From Nitrospira sp. UBA5698 (GTDB lineage: Bacteria > Nitrospirota > Nitrospiria > Nitrospirales > Nitrospiraceae): a stretch of DNA of 31,817 bases. This document shows positions 22,848 through 30,026 of this stretch, in pieces. The position numbers and the translations under genes are program-made. Where the stretch lies: contig DIHK01000052.1 in the NCBI GenBank assembly GCA_002420115.1, positions 12,208 through 44,024 on the forward strand. The letters are read 5' to 3'. The notes beneath the pieces were generated by a model. The model was not told where the DNA came from, ran no database searches, and saw nothing but the letters and a program-made list of their open reading frames with translations. Positions within the stretch are counted from its first letter, which is position 1; every line of letters begins with the position of its first letter.

Positions 22848-23840
22848 ATGAGAGAAACTTCGTCCCTAACGAATACTTGGTGGCTGCGCCTCACCTCTCC
22901 ACAGTGGCGCTGGGTCTTGCTTCTCACCGGGGGCGCCGTCCTGATTCTCGCCGCCTGGCTTGGGTTCAGAAAGATCCCGACCACCTCCTTCGATCTGACA
23001 CGCCACAGCGTTCCACTGGATCAGCTCGTTGACGGAGGACCAGGGAAGGACGGGATACCGGCTATCCTCAGGCCACACTTCGTCTCGGCTCAAGAGGCAA
23101 CGTTTCTCCGCGATGAGAATCGAGTTCTGGGGCTCCAAGCCGGTACAGAGGCCAAGGCGTACCCGGTAAAAATTCTCAACTGGCATGAAATCGTCAACGA
23201 CACGATCGACGGGAAGGCCGTCGTTGTCACCTATTGCCCACTCTGCGGTACCGGCATGGCCTTCGAGGCTGAGGCACAGGGGTGGCGACATACCTTCGGT
23301 GTCTCCGGCCTCCTCTACCAGAGCGACCTGCTCATGTACGACCATCAGACGGAGAGCCTCTGGTCACAAGTCGGCATGCACGCGGTTGCAGGCCCGCTGA
23401 CTGGAAAGAAGCTCTCGCCGATTGTCCTGGAACATACGACGTGGCGGGAATGGCGCACCGCCCATCCATCTACAGTCGTCCTTTCAACACAAACCGGCTC
23501 ATTCCGAGACTACGATCGCGATCCGTACGCAGGATACGGCGAAAGCTCCGAGCTATTTTTCGACACCACCCATGTTGATTCACGCTACCACCCCAAGGAG
23601 TGGGTGATCGGTCTTGAGATCGATGGTGCGACAAAAGCCTATCCCTTTCTGGAACTGAACAAAGTCCCGTCACCCCTTGTGGACCGCGTGAACGGACGGC
23701 GAGTGACCGTGCGCTTCAACGCGGCGACTCGCAGTGGTTCGGTGGTTGGCGACGACGGGAAATTGTTTCCCTCGGTGACGGCCTTTTGGTTTGCTTGGTA
23801 TGCATTCCATCCGGACACGCAGGTGTTCACTTCTCCCTAA
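22848..23840 (+). CDS. DUF3179 domain protein, membrane-anchored
   Basis: 330 codons. ATG at 22848 is preferred over GTG at 22827 because GTGGGG precedes it by about six bases. One N-terminal helix (about 21-40) anchors a periplasmic domain. The DUF3179 landmarks are clear: AYPVKILNWHEIVND, VVTYCPLCGTGMAFE (Cys130 and Cys133), FGVSGLLYQSDLLMYD and SLWSQ, ending with RVTVRFNAATRSG. DUF3179 proteins occur widely in bacteria of harsh or nitrifying habitats; their activity is not known to me, although the paired cysteines suggest metal or redox chemistry. Co-directional and close to the thioredoxin-like and CMD-like genes, so probably one unit. Confidence 0.88.
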   Translation: MRETSSLTNTWWLRLTSPQWRWVLLLTGGAVLILAAWLGFRKIPTTSFDLTRHSVPLDQLVDGGPGKDGIPAILRPHFVSAQEATFLRDENRVLGLQAGTEAKAYPVKILNWHEIVNDTIDGKAVVVTYCPLCGTGMAFEAEAQGWRHTFGVSGLLYQSDLLMYDHQTESLWSQVGMHAVAGPLTGKKLSPIVLEHTTWREWRTAHPSTVVLSTQTGSFRDYDRDPYAGYGESSELFFDTTHVDSRYHPKEWVIGLEIDGATKAYPFLELNKVPSPLVDRVNGRRVTVRFNAATRSGSVVGDDGKLFPSVTAFWFAWYAFHPDTQVFTSP

Positions 23841-23945
23841 GCGGTTAGAGAATTCAAGAAACTGCTGGAGGCCAATTAGGATCTTCCGACTCCCCATCTC
23901 CCCTTCACTCGTCCGGAGCATCTGGGAGTCAGAAAGGAAGGTGTC

Positions 23946-24557
23946 ATGATGAAATACTCCTTACACCGAACTTTGTTGGTCGCTTCAGCAGGACTTGTGA
24001 TGCTCGCCCAGGCACTGGGATGCACCACCCAGGCGGATCTCGAACGGGTGCGCCGCGGTCTGTCTGTCGACCTCGACACAGCAAAGTCCCAAGCACAAAC
24101 AGCGCTTCGCACCCTAAACGAGAAGCTGGATGTCGTGCAGACAACCACCAGAGCCACGTTCGAGGCAGAACGCAAGGTCATGGTTACCCTGCAAGGTCGT
24201 GCGGACGAACAAGATGTCAAAGTCCGAGCGTTGAACTCACAACTGGTGGCCGCACATGACGCTCTCACGGCCGAAATGGCCGATGTGAGAAAGGTGATCC
24301 AAGAAGCCGGGGCCCGGCGAGAAGCGGATCTCGCGCGCTTCTACCGTGCCGAAAAACGACTCTCGATGTTGACCGCCGAAGCCCAACGAATACAGTCCGC
24401 CTTGCTCAATCTGACTGGGACGTTGGTACACCACAACCAAGGAGAGGACGAAGCTCCCAAGCAACACTTACGGGAAATGGAGACCTTGACCAAAGGTCTC
24501 GAAACCGGATCAACGACTTCTTTTCAGAATTCCGGAGAGCTGCATCGACAGCCGTAA
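23946..24557 (+). CDS. Coiled-coil lipoprotein
   Basis: 203 codons from ATG at 23946, with AGGAAGG four bases upstream. The lipoprotein signal ends at LAQALGC (Cys26). From residue 30 to about 165 it is a long alpha-helical coiled coil with heptad-like Leu/Val/Ala spacing and alternating charges (DLERVRRGLSVDLDTAKSQA ... AEKRLSMLTAEAQRIQSALL). The tail is polar. Size and layout recall murein-binding or envelope-spacing lipoproteins, but there is no recognised peptidoglycan domain. An inverted repeat (GACTCCC 23888-23894, GGGAGTC 23924-23930) lies just upstream. It leads a run of four envelope genes. Confidence 0.8.
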   Translation: MMKYSLHRTLLVASAGLVMLAQALGCTTQADLERVRRGLSVDLDTAKSQAQTALRTLNEKLDVVQTTTRATFEAERKVMVTLQGRADEQDVKVRALNSQLVAAHDALTAEMADVRKVIQEAGARREADLARFYRAEKRLSMLTAEAQRIQSALLNLTGTLVHHNQGEDEAPKQHLREMETLTKGLETGSTTSFQNSGELHRQP

Positions 24558-24715
24558 TCTGATGCATCAGCTGTCTTCAAGAGTTCACATGTCGTGAATG
24601 CATGGCGTCATCATACGAAGAAACTCGAAGAGAGTGCAGCGCTCGCCTCGTCGTCCGACACCGAGCTCGTCGAAGCGTTCTATCGACCGAACTTTGTCCA
24701 GAAGGAGTCACGAGT

Positions 24716-25360
24716 ATGGAACGAAAAAGCTGGTCGATCGCCGGTGTAATGCTAACAGGACTTTCAGTCGTGATGTTCAGTTGCCTCTCCCCTGCTTCTG
24801 CGGAAACATACGTTGCCGGGACCGCCGGGGTGAATTTTGCGGATCGCATCAACAGCATTGCAGGTACAGGATCGCAAGCTGGAGTGCCGGGTCCTTTTGC
24901 AGACTTCGATCTCCAGAGCTCAATTACCTATGGCGGCAAGATCGGATATTTCCCCGGGCACAGTTGGTATGGAATTGAAGGAGAAGTTTTGCATACCACG
25001 CCACACATTAAGCAGCTGGATACCGATCCAGGTGTTCATATGAGAGTGACCACGGTGGGAGCCAACTTCATTGCTCGGTACCCAGGCCGCACGCTTCAAC
25101 CGTACGTCGGCGCCGGGGTGGGAGCCGCCATCGCCCGCATCGGCGATACGCCGACGGTACAAAGCGATACGGATGTGGCCGTGGCGTGGAATGTCCTGGC
25201 TGGATTGCGCGCCTTCGTTACACCCCAGATCGCCGTCTTCGGAGAATATAAGTACACGGGTGCGACCTTCACATTCGATCAAGCATTCGGCGACCTCGGT
25301 GGGTTCAGAGGCAACTACCGAGCACAGCATATCCTTGGCGGACTGTCCTATCACTTTTAG
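24716..25360 (+). CDS. Outer-membrane beta-barrel protein
   Basis: 214 codons from ATG at 24716, with AAGGAG nine bases upstream; the longer frame from 24602 is rejected because the signal peptide starts here and ends at ASA (residue 29). The mature part is a small barrel of about eight strands with alternating hydrophobic residues (YVAGTAGVNFAD, GGKIGYFPG, WYGIEGEVLHT, LQPYVGAGVGAAIARIG, AWNVLAGLRAFVTPQIAVFG, EYKYTG) and a C-terminal ILGGLSYHF ending in Phe, the signal for barrel assembly. It fits the OMP_b-brl/OmpX-OmpW-like group. Sixteen bases separate it from the next gene. A perfect palindrome (CTGATGCATCAG) lies about 150 bases upstream. Confidence 0.87.
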   Translation: MERKSWSIAGVMLTGLSVVMFSCLSPASAETYVAGTAGVNFADRINSIAGTGSQAGVPGPFADFDLQSSITYGGKIGYFPGHSWYGIEGEVLHTTPHIKQLDTDPGVHMRVTTVGANFIARYPGRTLQPYVGAGVGAAIARIGDTPTVQSDTDVAVAWNVLAGLRAFVTPQIAVFGEYKYTGATFTFDQAFGDLGGFRGNYRAQHILGGLSYHF

Positions 25361-25375
25361 GAGAGGAGAAGAACC

Positions 25376-26095
25376 ATGTCTCGCATACCCATGCTCGCTT
25401 CCCTGGCCGGTGTGGCACTTCTCATCTCAGCCTGTGGGGAATCGATCCATCAAGTGCAGCGTGATACCGAGCTTCTTGGTGTTCCCCTCTGGTTGGAGAG
25501 AGAAATCGATACCAGCGTCCGGTTTGCAGCCTTGAAGAGCGCGCCAAGTGAATACTTTGGACGAACCGTCATGATCGGTGGCACCGTCATTCGGGCAAAA
25601 CGGACGAAGGCAGGAACGGAGGTGGAAGTCTTGCAACTGCCGAGTACAAAGGATGGGCCAGTGACGGAAGATCGTCTTCATTCAGAGGGGCGATTCCTGG
25701 CTGTTCGCGAAGCATTTCTCGACCCAGCCAGCCTGCCGGAAGGGACGCCCATTACTGTCATCGGTACGGTGACCGGTGAGACCACAAGACCACTGGACGA
25801 AAGCGACTATACCTACCCCATTCTCGACGTGAAACATATCATCGATTGGAACAGCATCGCTGCACAGAGACGAAGAGATCGAAGTCCATACTACGGATAC
25901 TACTATCCGCCCTATGGGTACGGAGGGTTCTATCCGTATGGTGCGTACGGTGGATTTAGGGGGCCGTATGGCGGCTATTATGGAAATCGAGGCTTCTATG
26001 GGCATTCTGGCTTTTTCCCCCCGAGGTCGTTTTCCCCTGGACGATCGTCTCCGCCACCTCCTTCAAGTGTCCACCCCCGACTGAGGGGAAGATAG
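25376..26095 (+). CDS. Slp-family outer-membrane lipoprotein with Gly/Tyr-rich tail
   Basis: 239 codons from ATG at 25376; GGAGAGGAG precedes it. The lipobox is LLISAC (Cys20). Residues about 40-160 match the Slp family: APSEYFGRTVMIGGTVIRAK, EVLQLPST, GRFLAVREAFLDPA and GTPITVIGTVTGE, a small OB-like barrel known from carbon-starvation lipoproteins. The last 75 residues are a low-complexity tail of Gly, Tyr, Phe, Pro and Arg (YYGYYYPPYGYGGFYPYGAY, then GGYYGNRGFYG), ending in SPPPPSS. That tail is not part of classical Slp and is probably disordered and surface- or periplasm-facing. It follows the barrel protein at 16 bases. Confidence 0.85.
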   Translation: MSRIPMLASLAGVALLISACGESIHQVQRDTELLGVPLWLEREIDTSVRFAALKSAPSEYFGRTVMIGGTVIRAKRTKAGTEVEVLQLPSTKDGPVTEDRLHSEGRFLAVREAFLDPASLPEGTPITVIGTVTGETTRPLDESDYTYPILDVKHIIDWNSIAAQRRRDRSPYYGYYYPPYGYGGFYPYGAYGGFRGPYGGYYGNRGFYGHSGFFPPRSFSPGRSSPPPPSSVHPRLRGR

Positions 26096-26198
26096 TGCAT
26101 GCCCCATGCGATATGTCGAAACGGAGGGTCTTGGTCGAGTGGCTACGCTCTTTTACCGTCACGCCTCGCCAGTTTCACCTCTTCACAAGGAGGCACTC

Positions 26199-26471
26199 AT
26201 GACAGGCCTCAAGCTGTCTCGCCCTCTGAACCGCACGCTGTGGGTTGGCTCACTGCTGACCCTCATCCTGGTGTTGGGAGGATGCGTGAGCGTCGACGCC
26301 TTCAAGGGAGTTCAACGGGAGGCCGAAGCGCTCGGCGTAGAGCTACGGATGGAACAGCAGCGTGCCCAAGAACTGGACGGCCAAGTGCACCAGTTGAGCG
26401 AGAAAGTTCGTGAACTGGAACGTACGGCTCAGACGGCGCGTGAGGAAACTTCGCGGCGGGAACGAGAATAG
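26199..26471 (+). CDS. Small coiled-coil lipoprotein, possibly truncated at its 3' end
   Basis: 90 codons from ATG at 26199, with AAGGAGG six bases upstream. The lipobox is LVLGGC (Cys29). The mature part is one coiled coil (AFKGVQREAEALGVELRMEQ, QRAQELDGQVHQLSEKVREL, ERTAQTAREETSRRERE). After the TAG stop the same frame continues NNIRDELLRFKLSLE for about 15 codons with clear coiled-coil character, then loses it where antisense sequence of a decayed gene begins. The stop may therefore be new, and the original 3' end may have been lost in a rearrangement. It is the last gene of the envelope group. Confidence 0.7.
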   Translation: MTGLKLSRPLNRTLWVGSLLTLILVLGGCVSVDAFKGVQREAEALGVELRMEQQRAQELDGQVHQLSEKVRELERTAQTAREETSRRERE

Positions 26472-26877
26472 AATAATATCCGTGATGAGTTGCTTCGTTT
26501 CAAGCTCTCGTTGGAACCGCAGCGGATCATCCTCGTGCCCAGGTCGGTCGTCAACCGGAACAACGGATGCTGCTGGACCTCCTCGCGCACGAACGTCCGG
26601 AAGGCTTCCTTCTCGTTGTTCTGGTACCGCTTGAAGCCGAACCGACTGATCAGTTCAGACGACCGGCCTTCAATCACGTTCGCGATCAAGAGCACATCCA
26701 ACGAGACCGAGGCATTGTCCGGCAGAAATGCCATCGCATTACTCGGCTGGTTAGACCGGTCGGATATCGACGTTGATGAGCTTTTCCAGCGGCATGTAAG
26801 GCACCTCACAGACCAGCCGTGTGAACGTGTCATAGTCTGGCGCCATCCAAGAATGGATTGACGGCGGCGGTGCTCAT
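26429..26877 (-). pseudogene. Decayed gene of unknown family
   Basis: A single protein-like sequence runs over three minus frames: ATG at 26877 gives MSTAAVNPFLDGA. A one-base shift near 26838 gives YDTFTRLVCEVPYMPLEKLI and NVDIRP. A second near 26753 gives NQPSNAMAFLPDNASVSLDV, LLIANVIEGRSSELISRFGF, KRYQNNEKEAFRTFVREEVQ and ends around TTDLGTRMIR at about 26510. Beyond that point the frame only reads the reverse of the coiled-coil lipoprotein tail to a stop at 26429. So the gene carries two frameshifts of the same sense and lacks its 3' end. I do not recognise the family. It lies between the envelope group and the sigma-54 activator. Confidence 0.6.
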
Positions 26878-26921
26878 GTCCGGGATGAGCGTGCATCGGA
26901 TCATCAATCGAGATATGAAAC

Positions 26922-26943
26922 GGAGGGAACAGGGTCACCCTCC
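26922..26943. repeat. Inverted repeat upstream of the sigma-54 activator
   Basis: GGAGGG (26922-26927) and CCCTCC (26938-26943) around a ten-base loop, about 125 bases before the activator gene. It could be an operator for autoregulation or a remnant of the decayed neighbour. Confidence 0.3.
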
Positions 26944-27066
26944 CATGTTCGACATTTCATCGCGCGGCCTTGTTCTCCAGCTGGACACGATTGAGGTGTA
27001 CTGAGACCACGGCTGCGACGAAACGGCGAAGCGGACCGGCAAAAAGGTTGGGTAGAGATTCAGATC

Positions 27067-28614
27067 ATGGGCGCCAACACTTCACACGACAGTTCCAACC
27101 ATGCCGCGGAGAAGTATCGAGTGCTGTTGGAGATCACGAACGCGCTCGTGTCGAATCTCGACCGCGAGGCCCTGTTCAAGGCGATCACGAACGTAATCCG
27201 GGATATCATCACGTTTGATCGAGCCGGCATCACCCTCTACGATCCAGCCACCGATCATTTCCAGATCTACGCATTGGAAACGACCGCTCCACCGGTGTCC
27301 TTGCAGCGAGGCGCCGATATTCCACGCAGGGGAAGCGGCATGGGATGGACGTTCGACCATCGCACCACACTGTATCGCTCACAACTGCCGGACGACCATA
27401 CGTTTTTCGAGGACGAATGCTTCTACGCCGAAGGCTTGCGATCGGTGGTCTACCTGCCGTTGCAAACGAGAGAGAAGGTGTTGGGCACCTTTCAAGTGGC
27501 CAGCGCCACACCCGCTCGCTACATGGAAGCGGACCTCTCGTTTCTCTTGGAGATCGCAAACCAGCTGGCATTGGCGCTCGATAATGCCCAGTGTTACGAC
27601 ATGATCACGTCACTTCGCGATCAACTTCACAAGGAGAATGTCTATCTTCAGGAAGAAATCATGTCGGCGCACAATTTCGAAGAAATCATCGGCGAGAGCC
27701 AGGCCATTCGGCGGGTCCTGCGCAGCGTGGAACAGGTGGCGCCGACCGACTCGACAGTGCTGATTCGAGGCGAAACCGGCTCCGGAAAGGAGTTGATCGC
27801 GCGGGCGATCCATGCCGTGAGCGGAAGAAAGTCCCGCCCGTTAGTGCGCGTCAACTGCGCAGCGCTGCCTGCAGGGCTCGTGGAAAGCGAACTATTCGGG
27901 CACGAGAAGGGCTCCTTCACCGGGGCCCTTAACAAAAAAATCGGACGCTTCGAGCTGGCCCACCAAGGGACAATTTTTCTTGATGAGGTGGGCGATCTGC
28001 CGCTTGATACGCAAGCCAAGCTGCTCCGAGTGCTCCAGGAACAGGAATTTGAGCGGGTCGGAGGTGCGCACACCATCAGAGTGGATGCTCGTGTCATCGC
28101 GGCAACCAACCGAGAGCTCCACGATGCCGTCTCGCATCACGCGTTTCGCGCCGACCTGTTTTATCGCCTGAACGTGTTTCCGATCCAGCTTCCTCCCTTG
28201 CGGGAACGCCCGGAGGACATTCCGATCCTCGCCCGGTACTTTACCGACAAATATATGAAGAAGATGGCCAAACGATTCGAGGCCATCGACCATGACACGA
28301 TGGAACGGTTCCTCCGGTATCCCTGGCCCGGCAATGTGCGGGAACTCGAACACGTGATCGAACGGGCCGTGATCCGCTGCGCCGGTTCGGTGCTCACGAT
28401 CGGAGAGGAGACGTTGTCGACCTCAAATGGTTCTCCGGCGCCGCCACATCGGATCCTGACGTTGACGGAAATGGAACGGTCTCACATCGTGAAGGTGCTG
28501 GAACTTACGAAATGGGTGATCGGGGGCCCCAAGGGCGCGGCCGAACTGCTCAATATCCATCCCAATACCCTCAGAAGTCGGCTCCCCAAGCTCGGTATCA
28601 TAAAGCCCGAGTAA
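27067..28614 (+). CDS. GAF-AAA+-Fis sigma-54-dependent activator (FhlA/NorR-like architecture)
   Basis: 515 codons from ATG at 27067, ribosome-binding site weak. A GAF domain fills about 15-175 (LLEITNALVSNLDREALFKA ... VVYLPLQTREKVLGTFQVAS). A short coiled linker follows (SLRDQLHKENVYLQEEI). The AAA+ domain (about 205-440) has Walker A GETGSGKE (235-242), the sigma-54 loop GSFTGA (282-287, Ser for the usual Ala) and Walker B IFLDEVGD (303-310). The Fis-type helix-turn-helix is at the end (KGAAELLNIHPNTLRSRLPK). With a GAF sensor instead of a receiver, it responds to a small ligand or redox state, as FhlA does to formate and NorR to nitric oxide. Hyf genes lie at the far left of the window, which is suggestive but 25 kb away. 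Confidence 0.9.
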   Translation: MGANTSHDSSNHAAEKYRVLLEITNALVSNLDREALFKAITNVIRDIITFDRAGITLYDPATDHFQIYALETTAPPVSLQRGADIPRRGSGMGWTFDHRTTLYRSQLPDDHTFFEDECFYAEGLRSVVYLPLQTREKVLGTFQVASATPARYMEADLSFLLEIANQLALALDNAQCYDMITSLRDQLHKENVYLQEEIMSAHNFEEIIGESQAIRRVLRSVEQVAPTDSTVLIRGETGSGKELIARAIHAVSGRKSRPLVRVNCAALPAGLVESELFGHEKGSFTGALNKKIGRFELAHQGTIFLDEVGDLPLDTQAKLLRVLQEQEFERVGGAHTIRVDARVIAATNRELHDAVSHHAFRADLFYRLNVFPIQLPPLRERPEDIPILARYFTDKYMKKMAKRFEAIDHDTMERFLRYPWPGNVRELEHVIERAVIRCAGSVLTIGEETLSTSNGSPAPPHRILTLTEMERSHIVKVLELTKWVIGGPKGAAELLNIHPNTLRSRLPKLGIIKPE

Positions 28615-28625
28615 CCCTGCCACAG

Positions 28626-28662
28626 CCTGACGGCCTACGAGAAGGAATCACGGCCTGTCAGG
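28626..28662 (+). terminator. Candidate terminator hairpin after the sigma-54 activator
   Basis: Arms CCTGACGGCC (28626-28635) and GGCCTGTCAGG (28652-28662) pair over ten bases with one bulged T; the loop is 16 bases. It begins 12 bases after the activator stop, the right place for a terminator. No T-run follows, so termination may be weak or Rho-assisted. Confidence 0.5.
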
Positions 28663-28762
28663 ATCCCTCCACTTCGCTCGCTCTCTGTCCTCATTCTACG
28701 AATTCTCAGACCGGGTACGACCCTTCGTAGCAACCTCTCGGTGGGCGAATGAACATCCAGTG

Positions 28763-28828
28763 ACACCATGTATCTCTAACCGATGGAAATTCGGCAAGAC
28801 TCGTCTCACCGTGCTTAAGACATGGTGT
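28763..28828. repeat. Long-range perfect inverted repeat before the STAS gene
   Basis: ACACCATGT (28763-28771) and ACATGGTGT (28820-28828), nine bases without mismatch, 48 bases apart and about 90 bases before the STAS start. The 306-base interval 28615-28920 holds no gene besides this repeat and the terminator-like hairpin. Confidence 0.4.
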
Positions 28829-28920
28829 AGGCATGCTCTTTGAGATGCATAGAAACAGCGCCCCCAAGCGATCAGCAGTGGGGAGCACCAGGGTGGACAG
28901 TCCGTCCAGGAGACGCCGCA

Positions 28921-29175
28921 ATGTTAAGAATTACGCAAGTCAGCGAAGATAGCGACCAAGTTTATCTCAAGGTGGAGGGACGGGTCATTGGGGACGGGAT
29001 CTCCGAACTCGACCGCATATGCGCAAACTGTCTATCGGAAAACCGACGGATCATCCTCGATATGTCCGAGGTGACCTATATTGATCGGCAAGGGGTTGAC
29101 GCATTGAAGCGAATCTTAAAGAACAACGCGCAATTGACGGGCGCCACGCTGCTCGTACAGGCGCTCGTGGGGTAG
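28921..29175 (+). CDS. STAS domain protein lacking the phosphorylatable serine
   Basis: 84 codons from ATG at 28921, with AGGAGA eight bases upstream; a longer frame from 28840 has no such site. The fold is STAS: LRITQVSEDSDQVYLKVEG, then RRIILDMSEVTYIDRQGVDA and LLVQALVG. In anti-sigma-factor antagonists the loop is D-S-x-G, with Ser phosphorylated by a kinase; here it is D55-R-Q-G58, so the Ser is replaced by Arg and ordinary partner switching is unlikely. No anti-sigma factor or phosphatase is near. It lies between a sigma-54 activator and a TPR lipoprotein. Confidence 0.8.
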   Translation: MLRITQVSEDSDQVYLKVEGRVIGDGISELDRICANCLSENRRIILDMSEVTYIDRQGVDALKRILKNNAQLTGATLLVQALVG

Positions 29176-29282
29176 CACATGCTCGTCTTCGTTCCATGGC
29201 CGATCACCTCTGCCACGGGGTGATGGTTGAGCAACTCGACTATACCCGGTCTATTTCGACCGGTAACCGAGAGGAGTTCGAT

Positions 29283-29966
29283 ATGATGAACTTTCACGTT
29301 CACGTTGTGGCATCAGTGCTTGCGGGGCTGTCTCTCATCAGAGTCGGATGCGCGACCCGTTCGGACGTATCAAGCACCGACCAACTCGTGATTCAGCATG
29401 GGGAGACAAACATCACCTACGGCATACACGAAGTAGCCAACTTGCATAACAAACTGGGGGCGCTGCTGTTCTTGATGGGAGATCTCACGCGAGCCTCCGA
29501 GGAGCTTCGAACGGCGATTCGACTCGACCCGGAAAATCCCGCCCCACACAATAATCTGGGGATGGTCCTACAGACTCAAGGAAATTCGGCAGGGGCAATC
29601 GGAGAGTTCTCCGCGACCATCCGGTTGAGCCCGAACAATGCAGTAGCCAAGAGCAATCTCGGCTTTGCCTTGTTCGAACGCGGGGAATTGGAGTCTGCCA
29701 TCGAGCAATGGCAGATCGCGGTGAGCCAGGATGCTTCCATCCCCGGTGCGTGGGCCGGCCTGGGGCTGGGATTCTTCTCCGCCGGCTCCGTCGACGAGGG
29801 GCTCCAACACTACCGCCAGGCCATCCGATTGGATCCGAGCTACGGGGATGTGAATTATCTTCGGCTCGTCCGCCGTTGGAACGCAGGGTCACTCAGGGGT
29901 GCTGTTGCAATTTTGCAGCTCCTGGAGATGCGACAGACCATCTCTGCCGAACACGGTGGTATCTGA
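29283..29966 (+). CDS. TPR lipoprotein
   Basis: 227 codons from ATG at 29283, with GAGGAG eight bases upstream; the frame open from 29196 lacks a signal peptide at its start. The N-terminus is a lipoprotein-type signal with LSLIRVGC (Cys23; Val at -2 and Gly at -1 fit). At least four tetratricopeptide repeats follow: HNKLGALLFLMGDLTRASEE, PHNNLGMVLQTQGNSAGAIG, AKSNLGFALFERGELESAIE and AWAGLGLGFFSAGSVDEGLQ, each closing on a proline- or serine-containing turn. Such proteins act as periplasmic scaffolds in secretion, pili or envelope assembly. It is 107 bases after the STAS gene and about 60 before the epimerase gene. Confidence 0.85.
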   Translation: MMNFHVHVVASVLAGLSLIRVGCATRSDVSSTDQLVIQHGETNITYGIHEVANLHNKLGALLFLMGDLTRASEELRTAIRLDPENPAPHNNLGMVLQTQGNSAGAIGEFSATIRLSPNNAVAKSNLGFALFERGELESAIEQWQIAVSQDASIPGAWAGLGLGFFSAGSVDEGLQHYRQAIRLDPSYGDVNYLRLVRRWNAGSLRGAVAILQLLEMRQTISAEHGGI

Positions 29967-30026
29967 ATGACACGAACCTGGGGAATCTGTATCCTAATCA
30001 TCGGCACTAAGCGGCTGATATAGCGA

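Noticed and set aside
24602..24715. N-terminal extension of the barrel protein
   Set aside because: It would bury the signal peptide behind 38 charged residues; AAGGAG supports the start at 24716.
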